Positions 1-10,478 are shown, numbered from the stretch's first letter. The stretch is DNA of 64,000 nucleotides from Bradyrhizobium sp. JYMT SZCCT0180 (GCF_018130165.1 NZ_JAFCLZ010000004.1:124001-188000); one strand, 5' to 3'. Notes: generated from the sequence alone by a model not told the origin. Numbers and translations are program-made.

Positions 1-1073
1 CCCAACCCGCAAACCCGCTCGATTTCGGCAATTCCGGCACGGGTTGCCGGCTGGTGATGGGGGCGGTGGCCGGCTGCCCGATTTCGGCGGTTTTCGACGG
101 CGACGCCTCGCTGCGGTCGCGGCCGATGCGGCGGATCCTCGATCCCCTGGAATTGATGGGCGCCAGGACCGGCGAGGCCAAGGAGGGCGGCCGCCTGCCG
201 CTGACGCTGCATGGCGCCCGCGATCCCGTGCCGATCCTGTACCGGACGCCGGTGGCCTCCGCCCAGATCAAATCGGCGGTGCTGCTGGCGGGCCTTGCTG
301 CGCCGGGCGTCACGACCGTGATCGAGCAGGAGGCGAGCCGCGACCATACCGAACTGATGCTGAAGCATTTTGGCGCGCAGATCGTCTCGACCAGCGAAGG
401 CAGCCATGGCCGCAAGATCGCGCTCACCGGCCAGCCCGAACTGCACGGCGCCGATGTCGTGGTGCCCGCCGATCCCTCGTCTGCAGCGTTTCCGATCGTC
501 GCGGCGCTCATCGTCGAGGGCTCCGACGTCGTCTTCTCCGACGTCATGACCAATCCGCTGCGCACCGGCCTGTTCACGACCCTGCGCGAGATGGGCGCCT
601 CGATCGAGGAGAGCGATGTGCGCGGCGATGCCGGCGAGCCGATGGCCACCCTGCGCGTGCGGGCTTCAAAACTGCGTGGCGTCGAAGTGCCGCCGGAGCG
701 CGCGCCCTCGATGATCGACGAATATCTGGTGCTGGCGGTTGCGGCCGCATTTGCCGAAGGCACCACCATCATGCGCGGCCTGCAGGAGCTGCGCGTCAAG
801 GAATCCGACCGGCTGGAGGCGACCGCCGACATGCTGCGCGTCAACGGCGTCAAGGTCGAGGTCGCAGGCGACGATCTGATCGTCGAAGGCAGGGGGCACG
901 TGCCCGGCGGCGGCCTCGTCGCCACCCACATGGATCATCGCATCGCGATGTCGGCGCTGGTGATGGGGCTTGCCGCCGACAAGCCGGTCAAGATCGACGA
1001 TACGAGCTTCATCGCCACCAGCTTTCCGGATTTCATTCCGATGATGCGTGGGCTCGGGGCGGAGTTTTCATAG
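1..1073 (+). CDS. aroA: EPSP synthase (3-phosphoshikimate 1-carboxyvinyltransferase), 3' part
   Basis: This enzyme transfers the enolpyruvyl group of PEP to shikimate-3-phosphate in aromatic amino acid synthesis and is cytoplasmic. The reading frame is open from the left edge, so the N-terminal part lies outside the window. The first visible residues read [15 protein letters not shown], the PEP-binding loop. Later blocks include LRVKESDRL and HMDHRIAMS, both diagnostic of the family. The spacing and wording resemble the class II (CP4-like) enzymes of rhizobia. The loop has Gly in NSGTGCR, where the glyphosate-insensitive CP4 enzyme has Ala, so the ordinary glyphosate-sensitive form is expected (inference). 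cmk and rpsA follow after one minus-strand gene, a common alphaproteobacterial neighbourhood. Confidence 0.96.
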   Translation, partial: QPANPLDFGNSGTGCRLVMGAVAGCPISAVFDGDASLRSRPMRRILDPLELMGARTGEAKEGGRLPLTLHGARDPVPILYRTPVASAQIKSAVLLAGLAAPGVTTVIEQEASRDHTELMLKHFGAQIVSTSEGSHGRKIALTGQPELHGADVVVPADPSSAAFPIVAALIVEGSDVVFSDVMTNPLRTGLFTTLREMGASIEESDVRGDAGEPMATLRVRASKLRGVEVPPERAPSMIDEYLVLAVAAAFAEGTTIMRGLQELRVKESDRLEATADMLRVNGVKVEVAGDDLIVEGRGHVPGGGLVATHMDHRIAMSALVMGLAADKPVKIDDTSFIATSFPDFIPMMRGLGAEFS

Positions 1074-1091
1074 AGCGGAGGCTTGCGCGGT

Positions 1092-2081
1092 TCAGGACGG
1101 CGCAAGCCCGAGGCTGGTCACTGCCTCGAGCCAGATCGGCGCTTCTTCCTTGTACAGTTTCTGCGTCTCCTCGAAGGTCATCGCGGTGTCGTCGACGCCG
1201 AATGATTTCATCAGCTGCAGCACTTTTTCAGTCTTGCCGCCCTCGACGAGGAGTTTTGACAGCTTCTGAACGACTTCCGGCGGCGTTCCGGTGGGCACGG
1301 CGCAGCACTGGAAGCCGGTCAGCTTGAAGATGGGCGATGTGGTGCCCTGCTCTGCAAAGGAAGGGACGTCCGGCAATGTCGACATGCGCTTGCGCGAGAC
1401 CGCGACCGCACGGCCGCGGCCGCTCTGCAGCACGGACAACGCCGCGGAATAGCTGCCGTGGGCGCCATCGATGAATCCGCCGGCCAGATCGGTCCACATC
1501 GGCGCTTCGCCGCGATAATGCACCGCTTCCATCTTGAGGCCGTATTGCTTGTTCATTTCGGCGACCGCCATGTGCGCGTATGATCCTGCGCCATAGGTGC
1601 CGATGTTGATCTTCTCGGCCTTCTTCGCGTAGGCGACAAATTCGGCGAGAGTCTTGGCGCCCGTCTTCTCGGCGGCGACGAATGGCAGGCTGCCTGCCGG
1701 CATGATCGAGACGATAATGAAATCCTTGTCGGTGTCGTAAGCGATGTCCTTGATCAGAACGCGGTTCATGATCATGGTCGTCGAGATCGTGAACATCAGC
1801 GTGTAGCCGTCCGGCGCGGCGCGCTTGGCTTCGACCGCCGCGACCGATCCCGAGGCGCCGGCCTTGTTTTCTACCACCACATTCTGGCCCGTCATGGTGC
1901 GGATATGTTCGCCATAGGTCCGCGCAAACAGATCGGTCTGCCCTCCGGCGGGATAGCCGGCGATGATCTTGATCGGCTTGGTCGGCCAGTCGGCCTGCGC
2001 TTGGGCCGAACTCCCAATCAATGGGATCGCCGAGGCTGCTGCGGCGGTGCCAATAAATTGACGTCGTGAAATCGTGCTCAT
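1092..2081 (-). CDS. Bug-family tripartite tricarboxylate transporter receptor (periplasmic)
   Basis: A 329-aa periplasmic solute-binding protein of the Bug/TctC family, which captures carboxylates or related small molecules for a TctAB-type permease. The N terminus has a twin-arginine motif (SRRQFIG), then a hydrophobic run and an AQA-type cleavage site near residue 29. The mature start WPTKPIKIIAGYPAGGQTD is the family signature, and FENKAG-like (VVENKAGASG) and PTGTPPEVV blocks follow. A strong GGAGGG ribosome-binding site precedes the ATG. No permease gene is nearby, so this is an orphan receptor, as is common in bradyrhizobia. The ligand cannot be deduced. It lies on the minus strand inside an otherwise plus-strand aroA-cmk-rpsA order, which suggests a later insertion (inference). 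Confidence 0.9.
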   Translation of the reverse strand: MSTISRRQFIGTAAAASAIPLIGSSAQAQADWPTKPIKIIAGYPAGGQTDLFARTYGEHIRTMTGQNVVVENKAGASGSVAAVEAKRAAPDGYTLMFTISTTMIMNRVLIKDIAYDTDKDFIIVSIMPAGSLPFVAAEKTGAKTLAEFVAYAKKAEKINIGTYGAGSYAHMAVAEMNKQYGLKMEAVHYRGEAPMWTDLAGGFIDGAHGSYSAALSVLQSGRGRAVAVSRKRMSTLPDVPSFAEQGTTSPIFKLTGFQCCAVPTGTPPEVVQKLSKLLVEGGKTEKVLQLMKSFGVDDTAMTFEETQKLYKEEAPIWLEAVTSLGLAPS

Positions 2082-2333
2082 CGTATCCCTCCGGCCGTTA
2101 TCATTTTTTTGAATCGGGCGATTCGCAGATGCGATGGAATGCCCCGGCTGGTCTCAGGATAGAGGCGGGCAACGGCGGGGGCGAGGCACATTTGGACGCA
2201 TCTGGCGCGCCTATGTCCGCATCGCGGAATTCGGGTTTCCTGGCGGTGAGGACGCCGCTTCCCGGAGCAGTGGCCCCATCATCTCTGACGCATGGTCTTG
2301 ACCGCCATGGCCGCTCTGTCGCACATGGCGCAC

Positions 2334-2963
2334 ATGATCATCGCCATCGACGGACCCGCCGCCTCGGGCAAGGGCACGCTGGGCAAGCGGCTCGCGCAGC
2401 ACTACGGCTATCGCCACCTCGATACCGGCGTGATTTATCGCGCCGTGGCCAAGATGCTGCTGGACCAGGGTTTTGATCTCACTGATGAAGCCCGCGCCGT
2501 CGCCGCCGCGATGGCGCTCGATCCGGAAAACTTCGGCCATCCTGAGTTGAAGTCGCAGCGGATCGGCGATGCCGCTTCGGTGGTGTCAGCCATTCCCACG
2601 GTGAGGGAAGCGCTGGTGAGTTTTCAGCGCCAGTTCGCGGCCGATCCGCCGGGTGCGGTGCTTGACGGGCGCGACATCGGCACCGTGATCTGCCCGCATG
2701 CGGACGTGAAGATTTTCGTCGTCGCCGACCCAAAGGTGCGGGCGCACCGCCGCACGCTGGAAGCGCTCGCGCGGGGTGAAGCGGCCGATGAAGCGCTGGT
2801 GCTGGCCGATATTCTCAAACGCGACGAGCGGGACCGCAATCGGGCCGCGGCGCCTCTGAAGGCTGCCCCCGACGCGCATGTCCTGGACAACTCCAATCTC
2901 GATATCGAAGGCGGCGTTCGCGCCGCGATCGCGATCGTCGAAGCCGTCCGCGCCGGGCGGTGA
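2334..2963 (+). CDS. cmk: Cytidylate kinase
   Basis: Phosphorylates CMP/dCMP with ATP in pyrimidine salvage; cytoplasmic. The P-loop [13 protein letters not shown] lies at the extreme N terminus, and [12 protein letters not shown] and [12 protein letters not shown] are the CMP-binding and LID-side signatures of the family. The start was set at the ATG that gives MIIAIDGP, because upstream in-frame ATGs at 2292, 2307 and 2325 would add a non-conserved leader. ATG 2325 ([11 protein letters not shown]) remains possible since no strong ribosome-binding site separates them. Length (209 aa) matches the family. It lies upstream of rpsA, the usual cmk-rpsA pairing, but with a small minus-strand gene and a long leader between. 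Confidence 0.95.
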   Translation: MIIAIDGPAASGKGTLGKRLAQHYGYRHLDTGVIYRAVAKMLLDQGFDLTDEARAVAAAMALDPENFGHPELKSQRIGDAASVVSAIPTVREALVSFQRQFAADPPGAVLDGRDIGTVICPHADVKIFVVADPKVRAHRRTLEALARGEAADEALVLADILKRDERDRNRAAAPLKAAPDAHVLDNSNLDIEGGVRAAIAIVEAVRAGR

Positions 2964-2973
2964 AGTCTTTGGT

Positions 2974-3144
2974 TCAGTTCCTCGAGCGGTCACGGTCGAA
3001 CGGCAAGCGCTGTTCGGCCATCTGCACGGGCTTCGATTTGGCCGCGGCAATCGCCTTGTCGGTCGCAAAATAGGCCGGCTTGCCGGCAACGGCCGTAGCG
3101 ACGGTAAAGACGGCGATGGCGGTCATCGCGATCAGGCTCTTCAT
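2974..3144 (-). CDS. Small exported protein of unknown function (56 aa)
   Basis: A 56-aa protein whose first 20 or so residues (MKSLIAMTAIAVFTVATAVA) form a clear Sec signal peptide with an AVA-G cleavage region. The mature part is about 35 residues, basic, and ends in RDRSRN. A strong ribosome-binding site (AGGGGGAG) sits 8 nt upstream of the ATG, which argues that it is real. It is convergent with cmk, whose stop is 10 nt away. I do not recognise a family. It is likely a periplasmic or secreted mini-protein. Confidence 0.6.
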   Translation of the reverse strand: MKSLIAMTAIAVFTVATAVAGKPAYFATDKAIAAAKSKPVQMAEQRLPFDRDRSRN

Positions 3145-3635
3145 GGTTGGCACTCCCCCTGTTTTTGAAGCTTGCCATCGTTGGGGGGCGGCGCTTAAGG
3201 CGGGGTTCCATATCGTCTGACGCGGCCGACCTTTCGCGTCATGCGGTGAACAAGGCGTTGAAAACATGGGCCCATGGCGCGCGCCCGCCAGCCTTAAAGC
3301 CCCGTAAATCGGGCATTTCCGCTTGCCGAAAAGACCCCTTGGGGCTATATCACCGGCCATCCGGGCCGCCATCGATAAGATCAGGGCTGTCCGAGCGGGC
3401 CGGCAGGCGGTTTGAGCCCCTGCCGTCATTGGAGGAAAGCCCGCTCCAGGTTCCTGAAGTCGATACGCTTCGAGGCTCCGGATAAATCAACGGATCGAAC
3501 GTGCAGGCATGCTGCCGGCCCGCTATTTGCGATTTCCCGCAAACGGCGGTCGTTAGGGTTTGCGGACCCCTGACACTTCACGCGCGATACGCCCCTTAAC
3601 CCGAATGGCCGGCGATACCCGCATCTGGAGAACAA
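3145..3635 (+). other. 491-bp gap upstream of rpsA: probable long rpsA leader
   Basis: No convincing gene is visible. The first 180 bp hold the divergent 5' region of the small exported protein. A promoter-like pair lies at 3324-3351, and an inverted repeat (CGGCAGG...CCTGCCG) at 3401-3425 lies in the predicted leader. A GGAGGAAAG stretch at 3430-3438 resembles a ribosome-binding site but has no good reading frame behind it. If the promoter is used, the rpsA transcript would carry a leader of roughly 280 nt. Confidence 0.5.
3324..3351 (+). promoter_or_regulatory. Candidate sigma-70-type promoter for rpsA
   Basis: TTGCCG (3324-3329) and CTATAT (3346-3351) are separated by 16 nt. This fits the alphaproteobacterial housekeeping consensus (CTTGAC / CTATAT) and lies 285 nt upstream of the rpsA start. 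The call rests on the motif only. Confidence 0.4.
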
Positions 3636-5336
3636 ATGGCTTCGACTGCTGCTTCTTATAATCCTACCCGCGACGATTTCGCTGCGATGCTGGACGAGTC
3701 CTTCGCCGGCGGCAATTTGCAGGAAAGCTCCGTCATCAAGGGCAAGGTAGTTGCAATTGAAAAGGACATGGCCGTCATCGACGTCGGCCTGAAGACCGAA
3801 GGCCGCGTGGCGCTGCGTGAATTCGCAGGACCCGGCCGCGACAGCGAACTCAAGGTTGGCGACGAAGTCGAGGTGTTCCTCGACCGGATCGAGAATGCGC
3901 TCGGCGAAGCCGTGCTGTCGCGCGACAAGGCGCGCCGCGAGGAAAGCTGGGGCAAGCTCGAGAAGGCCTTCAACAACAACGAGAAGGTTCACGGCGTCAT
4001 CTTCAACCAGGTCAAGGGCGGCTTCACCGTCGACCTCGACGGCGCGGTGGCCTTCCTGCCGCGTTCGCAGGTCGATATCCGCCCGATCCGCGACGTCGCG
4101 CCGCTGATGAACAATTCGCAGCCGTTCCAGATCCTCAAGATGGATCGCCGCCGCGGCAACATCGTGGTGTCGCGCCGCACGGTTCTCGAAGAGACCCGCG
4201 CCGAGCAGCGCCAGGAGCTGGTGCAGAACCTCGAAGAGGGTCAGGTGATCGACGGCGTGGTCAAGAACATCACCGATTACGGTGCGTTCGTTGATCTCGG
4301 CGGCATCGACGGCCTGTTGCACGTCACCGATATCGCCTGGCGCCGGGTCAATCACCCGACCGAGGTGCTCACCATCGGTCAGACCGTCAAGGTCAAGATC
4401 ATCAAGATCAACCACGAGACCCACCGTATCTCGCTCGGCATGAAGCAGCTGCTGGACGATCCGTGGCAGGGCATCGAGGCGAAGTATCCGCTGAACGCGC
4501 GCTTCACCGGCCGCGTCACCAACATCACCGACTACGGCGCGTTCGTCGAACTGGAGCCGGGCATCGAAGGCCTGATCCACGTCTCGGAAATGTCGTGGAC
4601 CAAGAAGAACATGCACCCCGGCAAGATCGTTTCGACCTCGCAGGAAGTCGAAGTGCAGGTTCTCGAAGTGGATTCGGTCAAGCGCCGTATCTCGCTCGGC
4701 CTCAAGCAGACCATGCGCAACCCCTGGGAAGTCTTCGTCGAGAAGTTCCCGGTCGGTGCGACCGTCGAAGGCGAAGTCAAGAACAAGACCGAGTTCGGTC
4801 TGTTCCTCGGCCTCGACGGCGACGTCGACGGCATGGTCCATCTCTCCGACCTCGACTGGAAGCTTCCGGGCGAGCAGGTGATCGACAACTTCAAGAAGGG
4901 CGACATGGTCAAGGCCGTGGTGCTCGACGTCGATGTCGAAAAGGAGCGCATCTCGCTCGGCGTCAAGCAGCTCGAAGGCGACCCCTTCGCAGAGCCGGGC
5001 GACGTCAAGAAGGGCGCGGTCGTGACCTGCGAAGTGCTCGAAGTGAAGGAAGCCGGCATCGAGGTGAAGATCTCGGGGACCGACTTCTCCACCTTCATCA
5101 AGCGGTCGGAACTCGCCCGCGATCGCAACGATCAGCGCGCCGAGCGTTTCGCCGTCGGCGAGAAGGTCGATGCCCGCGTGATCCAGTTCGACAAGAAGGC
5201 CCGCAAGGTGCAGGTCTCGATCAAGGCGCTGGAAGTTGCCGAAGAAAAGGAAGCCATCGCGCAGTACGGTTCCTCCGATTCGGGAGCGACGCTGGGCGAC
5301 ATTCTCGGCACCGCGCTCAAGAACCGCGACAAGTAA
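3636..5336 (+). CDS. rpsA: 30S ribosomal protein S1
   Basis: A 566-aa protein that binds mRNA and brings it to the 30S subunit for initiation. Six S1/OB-fold repeats can be followed. The clearest are VVKNITDYGAFVDLGGIDGLLHVTDIAW, which is about residue 205 on, and the two after it beginning VTNITDYGAF and VKNKTEFGLF. Each ends in the usual KRRISLGLKQ or HRISLGMKQ-type strand. Length is normal for alphaproteobacteria. A GGAG ribosome-binding site lies 7-8 nt upstream of the ATG. The gene is followed by a strong terminator and so probably forms its own unit, driven from the long upstream leader. Confidence 0.98.
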   Translation: MASTAASYNPTRDDFAAMLDESFAGGNLQESSVIKGKVVAIEKDMAVIDVGLKTEGRVALREFAGPGRDSELKVGDEVEVFLDRIENALGEAVLSRDKARREESWGKLEKAFNNNEKVHGVIFNQVKGGFTVDLDGAVAFLPRSQVDIRPIRDVAPLMNNSQPFQILKMDRRRGNIVVSRRTVLEETRAEQRQELVQNLEEGQVIDGVVKNITDYGAFVDLGGIDGLLHVTDIAWRRVNHPTEVLTIGQTVKVKIIKINHETHRISLGMKQLLDDPWQGIEAKYPLNARFTGRVTNITDYGAFVELEPGIEGLIHVSEMSWTKKNMHPGKIVSTSQEVEVQVLEVDSVKRRISLGLKQTMRNPWEVFVEKFPVGATVEGEVKNKTEFGLFLGLDGDVDGMVHLSDLDWKLPGEQVIDNFKKGDMVKAVVLDVDVEKERISLGVKQLEGDPFAEPGDVKKGAVVTCEVLEVKEAGIEVKISGTDFSTFIKRSELARDRNDQRAERFAVGEKVDARVIQFDKKARKVQVSIKALEVAEEKEAIAQYGSSDSGATLGDILGTALKNRDK

Positions 5337-5363
5337 GCGCAGCTTCCCTGTTCGCAAAGACCA

Positions 5364-5390
5364 GGCCCCGGTTTCGACCGGGGCCTTTTT
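5364..5390 (+). terminator. Rho-independent terminator of rpsA
   Basis: An 8-bp GC-only stem (GGCCCCGG / CCGGGGCC, 5364-5371 and 5378-5385) with a 6-nt loop is followed by five T residues. It lies 27 nt after the rpsA stop codon. Confidence 0.9.
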
Positions 5391-5395
5391 CATGT

Positions 5396-5518
5396 TGTCG
5401 TCCCGGCGAAGGCCGGGACCCATAGCCACAGGATGGTGCGGTGACGAAAGCTGGAGCTCCAGCCCGGTGCGACAATTGAGATCGGTGGTTATGGGTCCCG
5501 GCCTTCGCCGGGACGACA
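5396..5518. repeat. REP/MITE-like inverted repeat between rpsA and sppA
   Basis: The 34-nt arms at 5396-5429 and 5485-5518 are inverted copies with a single mismatch. Each arm also holds an internal dyad (CCCGGC..GCCGGG). The spacer of about 55 nt carries no gene. Repeats with this TCGTCCCGGCGAAGGCCGGG core are widespread in Bradyrhizobium intergenic DNA (family knowledge). It could fold into a large cruciform or RNA hairpin just after the rpsA terminator. Confidence 0.85.
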
Positions 5519-5623
5519 AATGGGGCCTTGTTTTCTTCATATTGCGTCGCAATTGATGTAATTGGATAACGTGCTGGTGACGCTGCGAAGGCAAAACGCG
5601 CTGCTGACCTCAGGAGAGTTTCG

Positions 5624-6604
5624 ATGTCGCTCGATTCGGACGTGATCGTCGATCGCCGCAGGATACGCCGCAAGCTGACGTTCTGGCGCCTGGTGGCGGC
5701 CGTGGTCGTGCTTGCCGCGGTCGTCGTCGTCGGTGTGCTCGCGACACCGGCCGGCCGCTCGTCGCTGTCGGTGTCCAACTCGATTGCCCGCGTCAATATC
5801 GAGGGCCTCATTCGCAGCGATCAGCAACGCGTCGAGGCGCTGGAGCGGCTGGAAAAATCGTCGGCCGCGGCCGTCATCGTGCACATCAATTCGCCGGGTG
5901 GCACCACCGCCGGCTCCGAGCAGCTCTACGATGCGCTGACGCGGCTGAAGGCCAAGAAGCCGCTGGTCGTGGTGGTCGAAGGGCTGGCCGCCTCGGGCGG
6001 TTACATCGGGGCGCTTGCGGCCGATCACATCATCGCCCAGCAGAGCTCGTTGGTCGGCTCGATCGGCGTGCTGTTTCAATTTCCGAACTTCACCGAGTTG
6101 ATGAAGACCGTCGGCGTCAAGGTCGAGGAAGTGAAATCCTCGCCGCTCAAGGCGGCGCCGAACGGCTTTGAGCCAACCAGCCCCGAGGCGCGGGCGGCGC
6201 TCGACGCGCTGGTGAAGGACTCGTACGCCTGGTTCCGCGGCCTCGTGAAGGCGCGGCGCGGCATGGACGAGGCGCTGCTCGAAAAAGTCGCGGACGGCCG
6301 CGTGTTCACCGGCCGCCAGGCGGTCGAGCTGAAGCTGGTCGATCAGCTCGGCGACGAGAAAACCGCGGTGGCATGGCTGGTCGCCGAGAAGAAGATCAAG
6401 AGCGATCTGCCGGTGCGCGATTTCAAGCTGACCCCGCGGTTCGGCGACATGACTTTCCTGCGCGCCGTCGCGTCCGTGAGCCTCGATGCGCTCGGCCTGA
6501 GCGCGATCGCGCGTCAGATCGAGCAGGCCGGCGTCACAGGCGCCGTCGACCAGCTGGCACTGGACGGTATGCTGGCACTGTGGCGGCCCGCGGCCTCCAA
6601 TTGA
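5624..6604 (+). CDS. sppA: Signal peptide peptidase SppA, short (36K) type
   Basis: A membrane-bound serine protease that degrades cleaved signal peptides. One transmembrane segment spans roughly residues 22-44, and the rest faces the periplasm. The catalytic Ser is in GLAASGGYIGA, the general-base Lys in VKSSPLKAAPNGFE, and the HINSPGGTTAGSEQLYDAL block is the conserved core. At 326 aa it is the single-domain form typical of alphaproteobacteria, not the double-length E. coli form. The ATG is preceded by AGGAGAG. ihfB follows in the same direction after 172 bp. Confidence 0.95.
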   Translation: MSLDSDVIVDRRRIRRKLTFWRLVAAVVVLAAVVVVGVLATPAGRSSLSVSNSIARVNIEGLIRSDQQRVEALERLEKSSAAAVIVHINSPGGTTAGSEQLYDALTRLKAKKPLVVVVEGLAASGGYIGALAADHIIAQQSSLVGSIGVLFQFPNFTELMKTVGVKVEEVKSSPLKAAPNGFEPTSPEARAALDALVKDSYAWFRGLVKARRGMDEALLEKVADGRVFTGRQAVELKLVDQLGDEKTAVAWLVAEKKIKSDLPVRDFKLTPRFGDMTFLRAVASVSLDALGLSAIARQIEQAGVTGAVDQLALDGMLALWRPAASN

Positions 6605-6776
6605 ACCCGCGCAGGCGAGGTTTGGCGCGATTCTCCCGCATTGCGGGTGTTGCGACAACCCCTTTCCGGGCCATTTGTCACGTCATTTCGCGTGGCCCAA
6701 AATTGATTTAGCGTCTTGACAGTTCAAGGCATTTTCACGGAAATGGAAGTCCGCACGACAGTGGACCCCAGTCTCG

Positions 6777-7082
6777 ATGATCAAATCCGAACTTGTTCAG
6801 CGCATCGCCGAGCACAACCCGCATCTTTATCAGCGGGATGTGGAGAACATTGTGAACGCGATTCTCGATGAGATCGTCGCTGCCCTGGCGCGCGGCGACC
6901 GTGTCGAGCTCCGCGGTTTCGGCGCTTTCTCGGTCAAGCATCGTCCAGCCCGCGCAGGACGCAATCCACGCACCGGCGCGCATGTGCCGGTCGATCAAAA
7001 GAGCGTCCCGTTCTTCAAGACGGGCAAGGAAATGCGTGAGCGGCTGAACCGCGAGGGCGGTTCGCCCGAGGCCGGCGCGTAA
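6777..7082 (+). CDS. ihfB: Integration host factor beta subunit
   Basis: A 101-aa DNA-bending protein that pairs with IhfA and acts in recombination, replication and promoter architecture. The start [17 protein letters not shown], the [13 protein letters not shown] turn and the minor-groove arm [12 protein letters not shown] are the DNABII signature, with the Pro at the arm tip. The C-terminal tail ([11 protein letters not shown]) is slightly longer than in E. coli. A GTGGA element upstream may serve as the ribosome-binding site. Confidence 0.96.
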   Translation: MIKSELVQRIAEHNPHLYQRDVENIVNAILDEIVAALARGDRVELRGFGAFSVKHRPARAGRNPRTGAHVPVDQKSVPFFKTGKEMRERLNREGGSPEAGA

Positions 7083-7086
7083 CCAT

Positions 7087-7135
7087 AGCGTTTTCAGGCG
7101 AAGTGGACCCCGGTTCGCGTGAAGAAAACGCGTCA
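7087..7135. repeat. 49-nt dispersed palindromic repeat, copy 1 of 3
   Basis: The unit starts AGCGTTTTC and ends GAAAACGCGTCA with a central CGAAGTGGA..CCGGTTCGCGT segment. Near-identical 49-nt copies occur at 10479-10527 and 40836-40884. The ends are complementary (GCGTTTTC / GAAAACGC), so the transcript can fold. This copy lies directly after ihfB. Confidence 0.88.
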
Positions 7136-7230
7136 AGTAAAAGACCCCACCGGGTTCTGAACGATCGGGTTGCGGGACACGTGCCCGCCGATCTCAGCTG
7201 CTTCGAGAGTCCGCACTGCGAGAGATGGTC

Positions 7231-7623
7231 ATGCGAAAATTCTTCTCGGCGCTGGTCGTCATCCCCTTAGGCGTCATCTTCATCGTCTTTGCGGTCGCCA
7301 ACCGTCATTCGGTGACGGTGTCGTTCGATCCGTTCGATTCCGTCAATCCGTCGCTCGCGGTGTCGATGCCGCTGTTCGTCGTGATCATTGCGGTCGCGAT
7401 TTTGGGGGTCGCGGCGGGCGGCACGGCGACCTGGTTCCGCCAGCGCCGCTGGCGCCGCGCCGCACGCCAGCACGAGGCCGAGGCCCGGCGGGCGCGGTCG
7501 GAAATAGCCGATCTGCGCGCCGCTGCGGCGGTCTCCCGGGGCGCCGTGCCGCAGCTTGCAGCACCGGCGCCGCGCGGCATTTACGGGGCCGCCGGGCGAG
7601 ACAAGCAGGGCGCGACGTTGTAG
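7231..7623 (+). CDS. LapA/DUF1049-family inner-membrane protein
   Basis: A 130-aa integral membrane protein with hydrophobic helices at about residues 5-24 and 45-68, separated by the short SVTVSFDPFD segment typical of the LapA (lipopolysaccharide assembly protein A) domain. A positively charged, predicted cytoplasmic helix (RQRRWRRAARQHEAEARRARSE) follows. The ATG at 7231 was chosen because a GAGAG element sits 6 nt upstream; the ATG at 7225 would abut it. It lies between ihfB and trpF, as in other alphaproteobacteria. The exact role is not established for this family in rhizobia. Confidence 0.8.
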   Translation: MRKFFSALVVIPLGVIFIVFAVANRHSVTVSFDPFDSVNPSLAVSMPLFVVIIAVAILGVAAGGTATWFRQRRWRRAARQHEAEARRARSEIADLRAAAAVSRGAVPQLAAPAPRGIYGAAGRDKQGATL

Positions 7624-7687
7624 AACCCGCCCAAACAGCTCCGTTCCAACCCGTACTTCGCGGCCTGAAAGCCGCGCCCGAGAGACC

Positions 7688-8343
7688 ATGTCCCTGCTCG
7701 TCAAAATTTGCGGCCTGTCCACGCGCGAGACGCTCGACGTCGCGCTCGGGGCTGGCGCTGACATGGTCGGGTTCGTGTTCTTCCCCCCGTCGCCGCGACA
7801 CCTCAGCCTTGAGACCGCGCGCGAGCTCGGCAAGCAGGCCAAGGGCCGCGCCGTCAAGGTGGCGCTCACGGTCGATGCCGACGATGCGACGCTCGAGAAT
7901 ATCGTCGAGACCCTGCGGCCGGACATGTTGCAATTGCACGGCAAGGAAACCACCGCGCGGCTGCGCGACATCAAACAAAAGTTCGGCCTGCCGCTGATGA
8001 AGGCGCTGCCGGTCGAGACCGCGGCCGATCTGGTGCCGCTCGCGGGCTATGCTGCGGTCGCCGACCGTATCCTGTTCGACGCCCGTGCGCCAAAAGAGGC
8101 CACCCGCCCGGGCGGGTTAGGGGCCGTGTTCGACTGGCGCTTGCTGGAGAAGCTCGACCTCGAACTGCCGTTCATGGTTTCGGGCGGGCTCAACGTTTCC
8201 AACATCGCCGAGGCCGTTCGCGTCACCCGTGCGGGCGGCGTCGATGTGTCTTCAGGCGTCGAGCGTTCGCCCGGCGTCAAGGATCCCGACATGATCCGCG
8301 ATTTTATCCGCGCCGCGCGCGCCTCCGAAGAATTGATGGTCCG

Positions 8344-8347
<4 letters not shown>
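7688..8347 (+). CDS. trpF: Phosphoribosylanthranilate isomerase
   Basis: Converts phosphoribosylanthranilate to CdRP, the third step of the tryptophan branch; a cytoplasmic TIM barrel. The start [10 protein letters not shown] carries the catalytic Cys, [13 protein letters not shown] is the second family block, and RILFDARAP supplies the catalytic Asp. The C-terminal phosphate-binding [12 protein letters not shown] is intact. Length is 219 aa. The start ATG was chosen at the family N terminus, and GAGA lies upstream. The stop overlaps the trpB start by 4 nt (ATGA), so translation is probably coupled. Confidence 0.97.
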
Positions 8348-9569
<1,222 letters not shown>

Positions 9570-9573
<4 letters not shown>

Positions 9574-10406
9574 GTACCCGTATCGACGCACGCTTCGCCG
9601 AACTCGCCAAGCAGGGCCGCTCGGCTTTCGTCACGTTCCTGATGGCTGGCGATCCCGATCCGAAAACCTCGCTCGACATCCTCAAGGCGCTGCCGAAGGC
9701 CGGCGCCGACATGATCGAGATCGGCATGCCCTTTACCGATCCGATGGCCGACGGGCCGTCGATTCAGGCGGCGGGCCTGCGCGCGCTGAAAGCCGGCATG
9801 ACCCTGAAGAAGACGCTGGAGATGGTGCGCGGCTTCCGCCAGGACGACGACACCACGCCGCTGGTGCTGATGGGCTATTACAATCCGATCTACATTTACG
9901 GTGTCGACAAGTTCCTCGTCGACGCGAAGTCCGCCGGCGTCGACGGTCTGATTATCGTCGATCTGCCGCCGGAAGAAGACGACGAGCTGTGCCTGCCGGC
10001 GATGAAGGCCGGGCTCAATTTCATTCGGCTGGCGACACCGACCACCGACGACAAGCGCCTGCCGGCGGTGCTCGCGAACACCTCGGGTTTTGTCTATTAC
10101 GTTGCGATCACCGGCATCACCGGCAGCGCCAGCGCCGATTCCCACGTGGTCGGTGAAGCCGTCGCCCGGATCAAGCGGCATACCAAACTGCCGGTCTGCG
10201 TCGGCTTCGGTATCAGGACGCCGGATGCGGCGCGCGCGATCGCCGAGAACGCCAATGGCGCCGTCGTCGGCACCGCCCTGGTCGATGCCCTGCGCGGCAG
10301 CCTCGACGCCGAGGGGCGCGCCACCGCCAAGACCGTACCCGCCGTGGCCGACCTCGTTGCCGCCCTGGCGCAGGGCGTTAGGGGCGCCAAGCAGGCCGCA
10401 GAATAG
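9570..10406 (+). CDS. trpA: Tryptophan synthase alpha subunit
   Basis: Cleaves indole-3-glycerol phosphate to indole. The catalytic Glu is in [16 protein letters not shown], which also holds the second acid, and FLMAGDPD and [12 protein letters not shown] are the phosphate-site loops. It starts with GTG overlapping the trpB stop (GTGA), with GAGAGGAAG just upstream. It is 278 aa, slightly longer than E. coli at the C terminus. accD follows after a repeat-containing spacer. Confidence 0.98.
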
Positions 10407-10478
10407 GCCATTTTGGCGTAGATTGAGGCGCTACCTGCGGCTTGCCGGGTCAGACCGGGGCCGCCATATATCGAGCGT

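Noticed and set aside
3430..3450. GGAGGAAAGCCCGCTCC resembles the GAGGAAAGTCCGGGCTCC motif of RNase P RNA
   Set aside because: None of the downstream conserved RNase P RNA elements follow in the next 200 bp, and the rpsA start is too close. Treated as chance within the rpsA leader.
3426..5594. Long minus-strand open frame (over 700 codons) across rpsA
   Set aside because: It is an antisense shadow of the high-GC S1 repeats. Its Asp/Leu/Val/His-rich translation has no family signature and rpsA is certain.
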